Shown in pieces: positions 14,572 to 25,900 of a DNA stretch of 35,929 nt; the stretch's first letter is position 1; every line of letters begins with the position of its first letter. Both the position numbers and the translations under genes were made by a program. Source of the stretch: Myxococcales bacterium (GTDB taxonomy: Bacteria > Myxococcota_A > Polyangia > Fen-1088); assembly GCA_003158735.1 (NCBI GenBank), contig PMLB01000433.1:14573-50501 (forward strand). Reading direction: 5' to 3'. The notes beneath the pieces are model-generated. The model had not been told where the DNA came from and did no database searches. It worked only from the letters and a program-made list of their open reading frames with translations.

Positions 14572-17500
14572 CTAGCCAACGAAGACCCGCGCATTTCGGA
14601 ACAACTGAATCCAGGGGCCGTCTTCCTTCCAGTCGTCGGGGTGCCAGGAATGCTGGACCGCCCGGAACATGCGCTCGGGGTGCGGCATCAAGATGGTCAC
14701 GCGACCGTCGGGCGTGGTCAGCGCGGTCATGCCGCCGGGTGAGCCATTGGGGTTGTCCGGGTAGCGGTTGGCGATTGCGCCGTGGTGGTTCACGAAGCGC
14801 GCAGCCACCAGGCCAGCCTTCTCCAGCCGGCTCTGCTGTGCGTCAGATTCGAACTCGGCGCGGCCCTCGCCGTGGGCCACCGCGATGGGCAGGTGCGAGC
14901 CAGCCATGCCACGCAGGAGCAGCGACGGGCTCTCCTCGATGCGCAGCAGCGCCAGGCGGGCTTCGAATTGCTCGGAGCGGTTGCGCACGAAGCGCGGCCA
15001 GTCCTGCGCGCCCGGGATGATTTCCTTCAGGTTGGAAACGGCCTGACACCCGTTGCACACCCCGAGCGTGAAGGTGTCGGGCCGATTAAAGAAGCGCTCG
15101 AAGACCGCGCGCGCTCGGGTGTGGAACAGGATCGACTTGGCCCAGCCTTCGCCCGCGCCCAGCACGTCGCCGTAGGAGAAGCCACCGCAGGCCGCCAGCC
15201 CGCGGAACGAGTCCAGGTCCAGGCGGCCGCTCAGGATGTCGCTCATGTGTACGTCCACGGCTTCGAAGCCCGCGCGGTGGAAAGCCGCGGCCATTTCGAT
15301 CTGTCCGTTCACGCCTTGCTCGCGCAGGATTGCCACGCGCGGCCGTGCGCCGCGACCGACCGAGGGTGCGACCAAGTCTTGATTCGGATCGAAGCTCAGC
15401 CGCAGCGAAATACCCGGGTCGTTCTCGTCGCAGCGGGCCTCCTGCTCTTCGCGGGCGCAAGTCGGATCGTCACGCAGGCTCTGCATGGCAAAGGTGGTCT
15501 CGGACCAGACCCGACGCAGATTCGCGCGCGTGTCTTCAAGCAGGAGCTGATCGCCACGACGAAAGACGATGCGGCAACCAGCAAGGGGACGCCCGATGCT
15601 GTGGATGTGCCCGGTCGAACCAGCGAAGGCGGCGCGCACCGCGGCCACGTCCGACTCGCGCACCTGAATCACGGCACCCAGTTCCTCAGAGAAGAGCAGG
15701 GCCGGGCTTGCGCAGGCCTGTCCCGCCAGATCCACATCCAGTCCACATCCGCCGGCAAAGGCCATTTCCAGCAGCGTGACCAGTAGGCCGCCGTCGGAAC
15801 GGTCGTGATACGCCAGCAGCAAGCCTTTGCTGTTCAGTTGCTGAATGGTGGCGAAGAAGGCTTTCAGGACCGCGGGATCGTCGAGGTCGGGCGCTTCGTC
15901 GCCAAGCTGGCCATAAACTTGCGCCAGCGCCGAGCCGCCCAGACGATGGCGACCCATACCGAGATCCACCAGAAGCAACTCGGTGTCGCCTTGGTCCAGT
16001 CGAAGCTGCGGGGTCAAGGACCGGCGCACGTCGCTGACCGGGGCAAAAGCGCTCACGATGAGCGACAGAGGCGCGATGACCCGTTTCTCCTGGCCGGCGT
16101 CCTGCCACACGGTACTCATCGACATCGAGTCCTTACCCACCGGGATGGCGATGCCCAAGGCCGGAGCCAGCTCGGCTCCCACGGCGCGCACGGCTTCGAA
16201 CAGGCGCGCGTCCTCGCCCGGGTGCCCGGCCGCAGCCATCCAGTTGGCCGACAGTTTCACATCGCCGATGCTCGCGATGGCCGCGCTAGCGATGTTGGTC
16301 AGGGCTTCGCCCACGGCCATGCGCGCGGAAGCGGCCGCATCCAGCAGCGCCAGCGGCGTGCGCTCGCCCATGGCCATGGCTTCGCCGGTGTAGCCGTCGT
16401 AGCTGGTGGTGGTCACGGCAGCGTCGGCGACCGGAACCTGCCAAGGACCCACCATTTGATCGCGACACACCAGGCCGGTCACCGTGCGGTCGCCGATGGT
16501 AATGAGGAAGGTCTTGTCCGCCACCGCGGGCAGGCGCAGCACGCGCAGGACCGACTCACGCAGGTCGAGATCCGCGGTGAAGAATGGCGTCCTGGCTGGG
16601 CGCACGCGCTCGGCCCGGCGAACCATCTTGGGCGGCTTGCCCAGCAAAAGAGCGAGTGGCATGTCGATGGGCCGGTTTTCGAAGTGGGAATCAGTCAGCA
16701 CCAGCCGGCCGTCGGCCGTGGCTTGGCCAAGCACGGCGAAGGGGCAACGCTCGCGGCTGCAGAGTTCGGCGAAACGGCTGAGTCCCTCGGGCGCGATGGC
16801 CAGCACGTAGCGCTCCTGCGCCTCGTTGCACCAGATCTCCTTGGGCGACATACCGGGCTCGTCGTTGGGGATCTTGCGCAGCTCGAACAGGGCGCCGCGG
16901 CCGCTGTCGTTCACCAGCTCGGGCAGGGCGTTGGACAGACCACCCGCGCCCACGTCGTGGATTGAGTAGATGGGATTGCCTTGGCCCAGCGCCCAGCAGC
17001 GATCGATGACTTCCTGACAGCGGCGCTGCATCTCGGGGTTGTCCCGCTGAACCGAGGCGAAATCGAGATCCTCCTCGGACGCGCCCGAGGCCATGGATGA
17101 GGCCGCGCCGCCGCCCAGTCCGATGAGCATGGCCGGTCCGCCCAAGACGACCAGCGCTGCGCCTGCCGGCACCTCGGCCTTGTGCACGTGGGGCACACGG
17201 ATGTTGCCGAACCCGCCCGCGATCATGATGGGCTTGTGGTAGCCGCGCACCTCGGACCCGACGGGACCAGGCACTTCCATCTCAAAGGTGCGGAAATAGC
17301 CCGCCAGGTTGGGGCGGCCGAATTCGTTGTTGAAGGCTGCGCCTCCGATGGGCCCCTCCAGCATGATGTCGAGCGCCGAGGCGATGCGGCCTGGCTTGCC
17401 AAAGTCGTTTTCCCAGGGTTGCACGGCGCCGGGCAAGCGCAGGTTGGAGACCGTGAATCCGGTGAGCCCAGCCTTGGGCTTGGACCCGCGGCCCACGGCG

Positions 17501-18645
17501 CCTTCGTCGCGAATCTCGCCGCCTGAGCCGGTGGACGCGCCGGGGTGAGGCGAGATCGCGGTCGGGTGGTTGTGCGTCTCGACCTTCATCAGGATGCCGA
17601 CCGGCTCGCGATGGAAGGCGTAGATGTTGGTGTCCGGCGCAGGGAAGAAGCGGTTCGCCTCCGGACCCTCCATCACGGCGGCATTGTCTTTGTACGCCGA
17701 CAGCACGCCCCGCGGGCTGGCCTCGCTGCTGCGTCGGATCATCTGGAAGAGCGACTGGGGCTGCCTTTCGCCGTCGAGGATTAGGTCGGCGTTGAATATT
17801 TTGTGGCGGCAGTGCTCGCTGTTGGCCTGGGCGAACATCATCAACTCGACATCGGTCGGGTTGCGGCCCAAGGCCCGGAAACTCTCCGCCAGGTAGTCGA
17901 TCTCGTCAGGCGCCAGCGCCAAGCCCAGCGTGGCATTGGCGGTTTCGATGGCAGCGCGGCCTTCGCCCAGCAGGTCGATGGTCTCTAGCGGCCTGGGCTG
18001 GGAGTGGGCGAACAGCCGCTCAGCCTCGGCTTCGCTCGTCAGTACAGACTCGGTCATGCGATCGTGCAGGGCAGCCCGCAGCGCGGCCTCGTCGCGTACC
18101 GGCCCCGCCACGGTGTACCAGATGCCGCGTTCGATGCGGCGCACGCACTCCAGGCCGCAGTTGTGGGCCACGTCAGTGGCTTTGGACGACCAGGGCGAGA
18201 TGGTGCCGATGCGCGGAACGACCAGAAGACGCCGGGCGTCTATATGGGAACCCTGAGAGGGTTCGCTTTGCCCTTCGGCCCCACACCCGCCACCCCCACC
18301 CCGCTCGCTTCGCTCGGCCTCGCCATCCCTCCCGCGATGGTCCGCCGCCGGCGACGAGGGCGCGCGAAGCGCGGGATGGGCGGGGTGGGCTGGCGGTCCC
18401 GAAGTCCCCGCAGGGGGAGCCGGCGGGCTCCCCACGCGACTAGATTCAGCCCGAGGGCCGTAGCGCAGCACGCGCGCCAGCACGAGCTGGTCAGCCTCGG
18501 ATAGGGGCGAGGTCAGTTCGACGAAATGGACGAACTCAGCCGCAAGCGCTGTGACCTGCGGGTTGGCTGCTTGAATCCTGGCTAGCCGTTTGGCCAGCCG
18601 GGCAGGGGTGAAAGAGGAGGCACCGGGGAACGAGAGGATGGGCAT
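14572..18645 (-). CDS. purL: Phosphoribosylformylglycinamidine synthase, large fused type
   Basis: This 1357-residue enzyme catalyses step 4 of de novo purine synthesis: FGAR + Gln + ATP to FGAM. In order, it has a PurS-like N-terminal domain (1-64 and about 139-210), a linker, two PurM-like ATP-binding halves (motifs [37 protein letters not shown]), and a class I glutaminase with catalytic Cys in GVCNGCQ (C1197) and His/Glu in PHPER (H1322, E1324). E. coli PurL is 1295 residues with C1135, H1260 and E1262. The 62-residue difference is the same at all three sites, and it is accounted for by an Ala/Pro/Gly-rich insert at about 67-135 between YGP and LLVVPR. That insert is encoded by a palindromic repeat. 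All catalytic motifs are intact, so the enzyme is probably active. The gene stands apart from other pur genes. Confidence 0.97.
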   Translation of the reverse strand: MPILSFPGASSFTPARLAKRLARIQAANPQVTALAAEFVHFVELTSPLSEADQLVLARVLRYGPRAESSRVGSPPAPPAGTSGPPAHPAHPALRAPSSPAADHRGRDGEAERSERGGGGGCGAEGQSEPSQGSHIDARRLLVVPRIGTISPWSSKATDVAHNCGLECVRRIERGIWYTVAGPVRDEAALRAALHDRMTESVLTSEAEAERLFAHSQPRPLETIDLLGEGRAAIETANATLGLALAPDEIDYLAESFRALGRNPTDVELMMFAQANSEHCRHKIFNADLILDGERQPQSLFQMIRRSSEASPRGVLSAYKDNAAVMEGPEANRFFPAPDTNIYAFHREPVGILMKVETHNHPTAISPHPGASTGSGGEIRDEGAVGRGSKPKAGLTGFTVSNLRLPGAVQPWENDFGKPGRIASALDIMLEGPIGGAAFNNEFGRPNLAGYFRTFEMEVPGPVGSEVRGYHKPIMIAGGFGNIRVPHVHKAEVPAGAALVVLGGPAMLIGLGGGAASSMASGASEEDLDFASVQRDNPEMQRRCQEVIDRCWALGQGNPIYSIHDVGAGGLSNALPELVNDSGRGALFELRKIPNDEPGMSPKEIWCNEAQERYVLAIAPEGLSRFAELCSRERCPFAVLGQATADGRLVLTDSHFENRPIDMPLALLLGKPPKMVRRAERVRPARTPFFTADLDLRESVLRVLRLPAVADKTFLITIGDRTVTGLVCRDQMVGPWQVPVADAAVTTTSYDGYTGEAMAMGERTPLALLDAAASARMAVGEALTNIASAAIASIGDVKLSANWMAAAGHPGEDARLFEAVRAVGAELAPALGIAIPVGKDSMSMSTVWQDAGQEKRVIAPLSLIVSAFAPVSDVRRSLTPQLRLDQGDTELLLVDLGMGRHRLGGSALAQVYGQLGDEAPDLDDPAVLKAFFATIQQLNSKGLLLAYHDRSDGGLLVTLLEMAFAGGCGLDVDLAGQACASPALLFSEELGAVIQVRESDVAAVRAAFAGSTGHIHSIGRPLAGCRIVFRRGDQLLLEDTRANLRRVWSETTFAMQSLRDDPTCAREEQEARCDENDPGISLRLSFDPNQDLVAPSVGRGARPRVAILREQGVNGQIEMAAAFHRAGFEAVDVHMSDILSGRLDLDSFRGLAACGGFSYGDVLGAGEGWAKSILFHTRARAVFERFFNRPDTFTLGVCNGCQAVSNLKEIIPGAQDWPRFVRNRSEQFEARLALLRIEESPSLLLRGMAGSHLPIAVAHGEGRAEFESDAQQSRLEKAGLVAARFVNHHGAIANRYPDNPNGSPGGMTALTTPDGRVTILMPHPERMFRAVQHSWHPDDWKEDGPWIQLFRNARVFVG
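18241..18447 (-). repeat. Palindromic repeat element inserted in frame in purL
   Basis: A block of about 200 bp within purL encodes low-complexity peptide absent from other PurL proteins. Several hairpins are visible: GAACCCT-gag-AGGGTTC (18248-18264), CGCGC-gaa-GCGCG (18361-18373), CCCC-gca-GGGG (18406-18416) and an eight-bp perfect stem, GGGGAGCC-ggcg-GGCTCCCC (18414-18433). The middle part resembles the doublet at 24-169 in both motif order and orientation. Its hairpin with a gaa loop has a different stem sequence that is still fully paired. The length is a multiple of three with no stop in the purL frame. Edges are approximate, judged from where PurL similarity resumes. Confidence 0.7.
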
Positions 18646-18697
18646 CGTGAACCGGGTGCAGACTGGCGCGCCCAGCGCGCGTTTGCAATGCCTGCGA

Positions 18698-19690
18698 TCA
18701 CTTGACCCATTTCAGCTTGGGCGAGATCATCACCTGCTCTTTGGGCAGCTTTTCCAGGGCGGCCTTGTAGCTCTTGGCCTTGAACTTTTCCTGTTCCTTC
18801 TCGGCCGCCTCGCTGGACTTCTTGCCCATGCCGATGACCTGGAAGGTGAAGGCGGCGTGGGACGCGATCTGTTCCTGCAGGCGCGCTAGGATGTTGTCGA
18901 ATTGCTCCCGGGTCACGCGGATTTTTACGGCCGGCTCGTCTTTGTGGACGCCGTTGAAGGTCAGTTCTTTCAACCCGTCGACTTTACTGAAGAAGCTGGT
19001 CATGAACTCGGCCCAGGTGCCCAGCGCGGAGTTCAGCTTCAGCTCAGCCACGTATTCGTCCTTGCCCATCTCGAGGAATGGATAGGTGAGCTCAATGGCC
19101 GCGCGAGCCTGATCGAGTGTGTAGCTGGTCTTGTGGGTGAACTTCTCATCGTAGCGCGCGACCTTCTTCTTCACAGCGATGTGGCAGGTGTCATTGAGAT
19201 CCTCTTGCAACTCCTGCTCACCGCGGGTGCTCCAGATGTAGGCTCGCTCGGCCTGCTCGGGGAAGTCGTACTTGACCCGGTTTTCACACCGCGGCGCTTG
19301 GTCACTCTGTGTCCGAATGACCTTGGCGATGACGGTCGCCTCGCCGCCGTCCTTGGCCGCGCTTTCGTTGGCATACAGCCAGGCTTCGACGTGAATGGGC
19401 TCCAGAGGCGAGCGCTTCATGGCGTAGGCGTAGAGCACCTTGAGCGGGCCATAGATCTGGTCGCGCTTGGCAGGCTGGGTGAGCGCCGCACGCATCACGA
19501 CCTTGAGGCCATCGCCCGGGCCAGACACGTCATCAGCCACGATGGTGAACTTCGCGACACCTGCGGGGATGTCCGGCTGATCGCAGCAGGGCTTGGGCCC
19601 TGCTGCCTTTTGCTCGCAGCCGGGGAATAGAAGCATTGCGCCAAGAATGGCCGCGGAAAAGGCACACGTGCCATGCATCCCTGATTTCAT
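18698..19690 (-). CDS. Putative lipoprotein of unknown function
   Basis: This 330-residue protein has a signal peptide ending in LLFPGC (Cys25, a slightly non-canonical lipobox) and a CC pair soon after (PKPCCDQ). The mature part is mixed alpha/beta with many charged residues. A Lys/Glu-rich region near 285-320 ([17 protein letters not shown]) may be helical or coiled coil. No domain is recognised. The start is well supported: GGAGGT at 19698-19703 lies 7 nt before ATG 19690, whereas the frame upstream (to 19795) encodes no signal and would bury that site. The gene is divergent from the giant TPR gene, with a shared 213-bp control region, and lies 52 bp upstream of purL on the same strand, so readthrough into purL is possible. 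Confidence 0.8.
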   Translation of the reverse strand: MKSGMHGTCAFSAAILGAMLLFPGCEQKAAGPKPCCDQPDIPAGVAKFTIVADDVSGPGDGLKVVMRAALTQPAKRDQIYGPLKVLYAYAMKRSPLEPIHVEAWLYANESAAKDGGEATVIAKVIRTQSDQAPRCENRVKYDFPEQAERAYIWSTRGEQELQEDLNDTCHIAVKKKVARYDEKFTHKTSYTLDQARAAIELTYPFLEMGKDEYVAELKLNSALGTWAEFMTSFFSKVDGLKELTFNGVHKDEPAVKIRVTREQFDNILARLQEQIASHAAFTFQVIGMGKKSSEAAEKEQEKFKAKSYKAALEKLPKEQVMISPKLKWVK

Positions 19691-19697
19691 GATGGGG

Positions 19698-19703
19698 ACC
19701 TCC
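19698..19703 (-). promoter_or_regulatory. Ribosome binding site that fixes the lipoprotein start
   Basis: On the minus strand, GGAGGT sits 7 nt before ATG 19690. It is among the best Shine-Dalgarno matches in the window and argues against the longer upstream start. Confidence 0.8.
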
Positions 19704-19844
19704 GATGTGGGGAGAAACAGGGGGCAGCATACACAGAGAGGTGGGTTGGGGGAACCGAGAAAGGCCCGGTGGCCGGCTCTTCCCGGTCGCGGCAAAACGT
19801 GCAGGAGCTTCGCGGGATTCCGATTTTGAACGGGCCGAAAGAGG

Positions 19845-19850
19845 TATAGT
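19845..19850 (+). promoter_or_regulatory. Candidate -10 element for the giant TPR gene
   Basis: TATAGT is 54 bp upstream of the TPR start codon within the divergent intergenic region. A TTGAAC (19826-19831) lies only 13 bp upstream, too close for a standard spacing, so the -35 assignment is open. Confidence 0.25.
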
Positions 19851-19903
19851 CAGGGGCCGCCCAACCAGAGGCTCATTCCGGGCGCGGGACTTGGATCGCA
19901 ACC

Positions 19904-22900
19904 ATGAACAACGACTTATTGACCGCACTTGCGACGCTCAGATCGGATCCAGAAGACGGCCAGGCGCTTGCGCTGCTCTCCGGCCTGCAACCCGGCGATG
20001 TGTCGGCATCCGAGCGAGATTCCGTTCAGGTGGCGCTGGCTTCTGAACGGGCTTGGCATACCGACCGCGAGAACGTGGAGCCTTGCCTGCGCCTGCTCGA
20101 CCTGGAGCTGGCTTGGGGGCAAGACCCGATTCGCCGCGCGACCCTGTTCGTAGAGAAGGCGCGTCTGCTCCACCGTGAGATGTGCCAGTGGGAATCGGCC
20201 CACGCGTGCGTGAACGAAGCTTTGGAGATCGCGCGCAACCACCCGGCGGCCGTCGAATTCAGGCGGGTGCTCGAAGAGGAAGAGGCCGGCTGGCAGGAGC
20301 GGGCCGATGCGTTGGTGCGGCAGGTGGACGAAGCGGGCGACAGCCCCACCGGGGCCCCTTTGCTGGCTGCAGCTGGCGAATTGTATCTACGCTACCGTCC
20401 GCTGACCAACGAAGGCGAATCGCTCCTGCGTCGTAGCCTCGCGCTGGATGCTCACCACCACCGCGCTGACGTGCTGCTGGAACGACTGCTGCGCGGGGCT
20501 GGCCGCAAGGACGAGTTGGCGGAGCAACTTCAGCGGCGCCTCGCAGCCGCAGGCAGTCCACAGGATGTCGCCGCGGCTCGAGCGGCGGCGGGACGTCTGG
20601 CCGAGCAGATGAACCGCAGCGACCAGGCCCTCGAACACTACCGCGAGGCACTGGCTGCTTCTCCCGGACACGAGCGCGCCATCCACGGGGTGGCACGCAT
20701 CCTGAGTGCACGCGGGAACTGGGCCGAGCTGGTGGCTGTCTACGAGACGGCGTTGCGCATGGGCAAGCGCGGTGTGGCCGAAGGCCCCATCCTGATCGCT
20801 CTGGGCGAGCTCTACTGGAAGCGCATGAACCAGGTCGCCCAGGCCGAGGCGTGCTTCCGTCGCGCTCGCAAGACCATGCCTGCGATGGCCCCGGTGCTCG
20901 ATTTCTATCGTGAGTACCATCTGCAGCGCGACGAGATCCCCCAGCTGTTCGCTCTGTTGGGCCAGGTCCAGAAGGCCGAATCCGACCCCGAAGCCCGCGT
21001 GCGCTACGGCATCGAGATGGCCGAACTGGCCGAGCGCCGGCCGCAGCTGCTGGAAAAGGCGGTCGACGCCTGGAAGGCCCTGCGACGCCTGAAGCCGGGG
21101 TTGCCGGAGGCGGTGAGTGCCTTACGCCGCCTGTACACCAAGACCGAGAAGTGGAATGCGCTGCTCGAATTGCTCAAGGAGCGCTGCGAATCGCTGCCGT
21201 CCGAAGCGCTGGACGAGAAGGTCGCGCTCTACTTGGAGATGATCCCCATCTACCGCGATCACCTCAAGCTGGACGTGATGGTGGTCAACACCTACGCGGC
21301 CATTCTCGCCCTGCGCCCCGACCATATCGAGGCTCTTTCCGCGCTGGCTGAGCGCTACCAGGCGCAAGGGCGTTGGGGCGACCTGGCCAACATTCTGGCG
21401 CGCCAGGCGCAGACCAGTTCACAGCCTGCCGAGAAGGTGGCGCTGTACCACCGCGTGGCGCAGTTGTGGATGGAGAAGTTCAACAACCACCACAACGCTG
21501 TGGCGGCGCTCGAGAAAGTGCTCGAGCTGGCGCCCAGCGACGCGAAAGCGCGGGCCACGTTGCGCGAGATCTACGTGCGCGCACGTTCCTGGCGTGCGCT
21601 GCTGGAATTCATGCGCCGCGAGCTACCCCTCTTGGACGCGAGTGCCCGGCAGGTCCGGCTGGCCGAGATGGCAACATTGGCGTCTGAGCGCTTGGCCGAT
21701 TTGCGCCAGGGCATCGGTTTGTGGAACGAGGTGCTGCAGCTTGCTCCGCAGGATCGCGACGCGGTCGTGGCGCTGTCGGTGCTCTACGAACGCGAGAAGC
21801 GCTGGCCTGCCTTGGCGGAGACTCTCGGGCGTCTGGCCGAGTCAGCGGGCGGGGAGGCGACGCCTGATGGATGCGCTCTCCTGGAGAAGCGCGGCCTCAT
21901 CTTGTTCGAGAAGTTGGGCGCACCCGCGGCCGCGGTCGAGGGGCTGGCGCGCGTGCGACGCAGCCAGAGCGAGAACCCGCGCGTCTTGCGCGCCCTGCGC
22001 GATGCCTACACCCAGCTGGGTGACTTCGAGTCTCTGGAGGAGCTGTATTCGGGGCGGGGCGCGTGGGAGGAGCTGTGCGAGGTGCTCTCGCAGGTGGCGG
22101 AACGCACCACCGACATGGCCCTGCGCGTGCGCCTGCTGGGGCGGGTGGCCGACGTGGCCCGAGACAAGCTCAACCAGCCCGAGCGCGTGCTCAAGGCCTA
22201 CGAAGGCATTCTGGCCACCGATCCCGACAACCGCGTGGTGGCGCGGGCTGCGGTCGATCTGTATCAGGCGACCGAGCGCTGGGGCCGCCTGGTGGCGACC
22301 TACGAGATCTTGCTCGGTCCCGAGTCAGCGCCGGCGCTGTCGCTGGGCGAGAGCCTGGCCATCCTCGAACGGGCCCGCTTCATCTGCGAGACCAAGCTGG
22401 AGGCCAAGTCCTTGGCCTTCAAGTGGTGTGCCCGGGCCTACCGCCTGGCTCCCACCGATCCCGACGTGCGCGCCGATCTGGAACGCATGGGCGAAGCAGC
22501 CGAAGAGTGGGAGGCGCTGTTGGGCCTGCTGGCGGCCCGGCTGGACAGCGAGGGCGCGGAGGGGCCGAGCCCGGAGGAGCAGATTTCGCTCCTGCGCCGG
22601 TGCTTGTTCATTGCCGGCGAGCGGGTGGATCGTCCCGACGATCTCAAGCGATTCGCCGAGCGCATCCTAGCCTTGGTGCCTGGCGACGACGAGGCCGAGA
22701 ATGCCCTGCTCAAGCTCTTCACCAAGAGCGAGCGCTGGGCGGACTTGATTGCTTTGCAGCACGCACGCCAGGCGCGCCTGCAGGATCCGTCCTTGCGCGC
22801 CGAACTGTTGCTGCGTATCGCGCACATGCAGGAGGAGCGTCTGGGCGACCGCAGTGCTGCTGCGGCCACGCTGCGCGAGGCTTGCGAAGTCGAGCCGCTC

Positions 22901-25900
22901 AACCTGCGCCTTGTGCGCGAGCTGGCGCGGGTTCTGGAAGCGGTGGGGGACCTGCGGGGTTTGGTCGAGGCTCTCTCCCATCAGGTTGGCTTGTGCGCCG
23001 ACACTGAGCGGGCGGCGGTTCTTCTGCGCATGGGGCGCCTGCTCGAGACTTCTTTGGCCCAGCCGGCCTCTGCCACCGACGCGTACCTGCAGGTTCTGGA
23101 GGTTGACTCCATCTCGGCCGAGGCGGTCGAGGGCTTGGAGCGGCTGTTCGCTGCGGGTGGGATTCGGCAAGGAGATATTGCCAAGGTGGCGGGACGGCTG
23201 CTGCCGTACTACGAGCTGACCGAGCGCTTCGACAAATGGGCGGGCATGCTCGAGGCGTTGGTTTCGGTGACCGCGGATGCGAGCGAGCGGCGCGGGCATC
23301 TGGAGCTGCTGGCCGATCTGTACCAAGGCCCACTGGCCGATGCGGCAGCCGCCTTTTCTGCGCTGTTGCGGGTGTTCGAGATTGACCCGGCCAATCCGTC
23401 GGTGCGCGAACGGCTGGTGCTGCTGGCGGTGGAGGCGGGCCAGCTGCCTGCTCTGGCCGAGGCTGCGCGGCGGGTGCTGGCTGACGTCGAGGAGCCATCG
23501 CTGCGGCAGGAAATCCTCATGCACATTGCCGAGGTCGAGGAGCGCCAGCCCGACCGAAAGAGCGAGGCCGAGGCCGCCTTGCGTGCGGTCCTGGAACTGG
23601 ATCCGCTGCACATGGGTGCCTATCGCGCGCTGGCGCGGTTGGTGCGCGATGGTGAGCGTTGGGGGGCGTTGCGCGATCTGATCGAGGCGCGCGAGCAGCA
23701 CCTGCCCGACGTGAAGGAACGGCTGGCCCTGCTGTGGCAGGCGGTCGAGATCGACGAAGCGTTGCTCTACGACCGCGACCACGCGACCGAAGTTCTGCGC
23801 CGGATCGGGGCTTTGGATCCGACCGACCTGCGCGCCTGTCGCGTGCTGGAACGGAACTATGTGGCGGCCGAGCGTTGGCGCGATCTTGACGAGCTGCTGG
23901 TCCACGAGGCCGATCTGGTTCCGCGCGAAGAGCTGCCCGAGTTGAAACTGCGGCGGGCCGAGATCGCGCTGGTACGCTTCAGCAACGCGAGCGCGGCGCT
24001 CGATCTGCTGGCCGAAGTCCTGGAACTGGCGCCGGGTCATGCCCGCGCGATTGGGCTCACGGAACGGGTGCTCGACGATCCGGAACAGCGGCGGCGTGCG
24101 GCCATGATGCTGGAACCGCTATACGCGGCGGCGGAGAATTGGGCGCGCCTGGTGGAAATTTTCGACATCGAGCGCGAGGGGCAAGAGGGGCCGGCGGCGG
24201 TCGCCTTGTTGGTGCGCAGGGCCGAGGTGCAGGAGACGCGCCTGCAGTCACCGGGCGCGGCCTGGGAAACCCGGCGCGCCGTGCTGGCGTTGGATCCGCA
24301 GTCCGAGACGGCCTTGCTGGAGGCCGAGCGGCTGGCGGGCGTTCTGGGGTGCTGGAACGATCTGCAGACGTTGTACCAGGAACTTGCGGGCAAACGCGAT
24401 TCCTCGGACATCGCCGGAATCGCCGACCTGCTGTCGCGCGCAGCCCGGCTCTTCCAGGGCCCGCTCGCGGATCGCAGCGCGGCCATTCGCACTTGGCGGC
24501 GCGTGCTCGACTTGGACCTCAGCAACGCGCGGGCCGGTGCCGCGGCCGCCGCGGCGCTTGAGACTCTTTACGCCGAGACGGCCGACATCGAGGGCCTGGT
24601 CTACGTGCTGCGAGCCCGCAGTGAATGGAGCGAGGATCATCACGAGCGGGCCGCGCTTGGTCTGCGCATAGCAGATCTGGAAGAGAACTCCCTGCGCAAT
24701 CTCCCGGCAGCCGTGGCCAGCTACCGCAGCTTGCTCGACGGCGAAGGCGAAGCAGCGGACAAAGCCTTCGAGAACCTGGAACGCATCTTCCAGCAGTCGG
24801 GCCAGGCGCGCGAACGGGTCGAGCTTCTGCGTCGCCGCGCGGAGATGGTCGAGGCGGCAGCTCGCAACCAGTTGCGCCACCGCATGGCTGCCATTCTGGA
24901 AACCGAGCTTCACGATGCGGATGAGGCCATCGCCACCATCCGCCCGGTGCTCGACGACACCCCCGACGACATCGAGGTTCTTCGCACGCTGGCGCGCTTG
25001 TATCAGAGCAAGGGGGCGGCGGCCGAGCACCTCGAGATCCTGGAACGGCTGCTGGTGCTGGCGGCTAACGATCGAGATCGCATCGATCTGTTGCGTCTCA
25101 TTGCGGGGTTGCTGCAGGGGCCTCTGGGCCGGCGCACCGAGGCGATGGAACGTTGGCGCGAGATCCTCAAGCTGGCTCCCAACGAGGCCGACGCGTTGGC
25201 CGAGATGGAGCGTCTGTTGGACGACAGCGACATCTCCCTGCGCTTCGCAGCGGCCGAAACCCTGGAGCCCATCTACCGGGCCTCGGGTGATGGACCACGC
25301 TTGGCCCGCGTCTTGCGTGTCTTTATCAAACTGGCCGAGGATGCGGGGGCGCGAGCTGGTTACCGGGCTCGCCTGGCTGAGATCGAAGAGAACAAGCTAG
25401 GCGACAAGCAGGCCGCGCTGCACACATGGGCCGCCGCAATTCGTGATGGAACATCCGATCCCGACCTGGGCCAGTTGCTGGACAACTACGAACGGCTCGC
25501 GCTTGCGTCGGGGATCGAAAATGTGATCGAGATCATCGATCTCTATCGCGCGATTGAGCCCGATGTCTTGGCCGAGGAAACCCGATTGCGGGTGCAGCGT
25601 TCCGTGGCCGAGCACGCCCTGACCTTGGGCGACTTGCCCCTGGCCATCGATTACTTCAGCCGCATCACCGAGCGGCGCCCGGATGACGACGCGGCGTTGG
25701 GAGCTCTGGAACGAATCTACCGCCAGCAGGACAATCTGGCCTCGCTCTACGAAGTCATCTTGCGACGGGCGGATTTGGCCGACATTCCCAGTGTCGAGGT
25801 GGCCCTGCGGCGCGAAGCGGGCAGCCTGGCGGTTCGTCTGGCCAGAAAGGACGAGGCGATTGCAGCCTGGGAGCGGGTTTGGACGCTGCTGCCGGGCGAC

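Noticed and set aside
15805..16965. 386-codon plus-strand frame opposite purL
   Set aside because: purL is certain on the minus strand from its catalytic motifs, and the plus frame has Gln/His/Gly-rich composition typical of antisense.
22667..24040. 457-codon minus frame inside the giant TPR gene
   Set aside because: It is antisense to the repeat-rich TPR frame, which continues without interruption across it; no domain or ribosome site was seen. The same applies to the 566-codon minus frame at 28580-30280.
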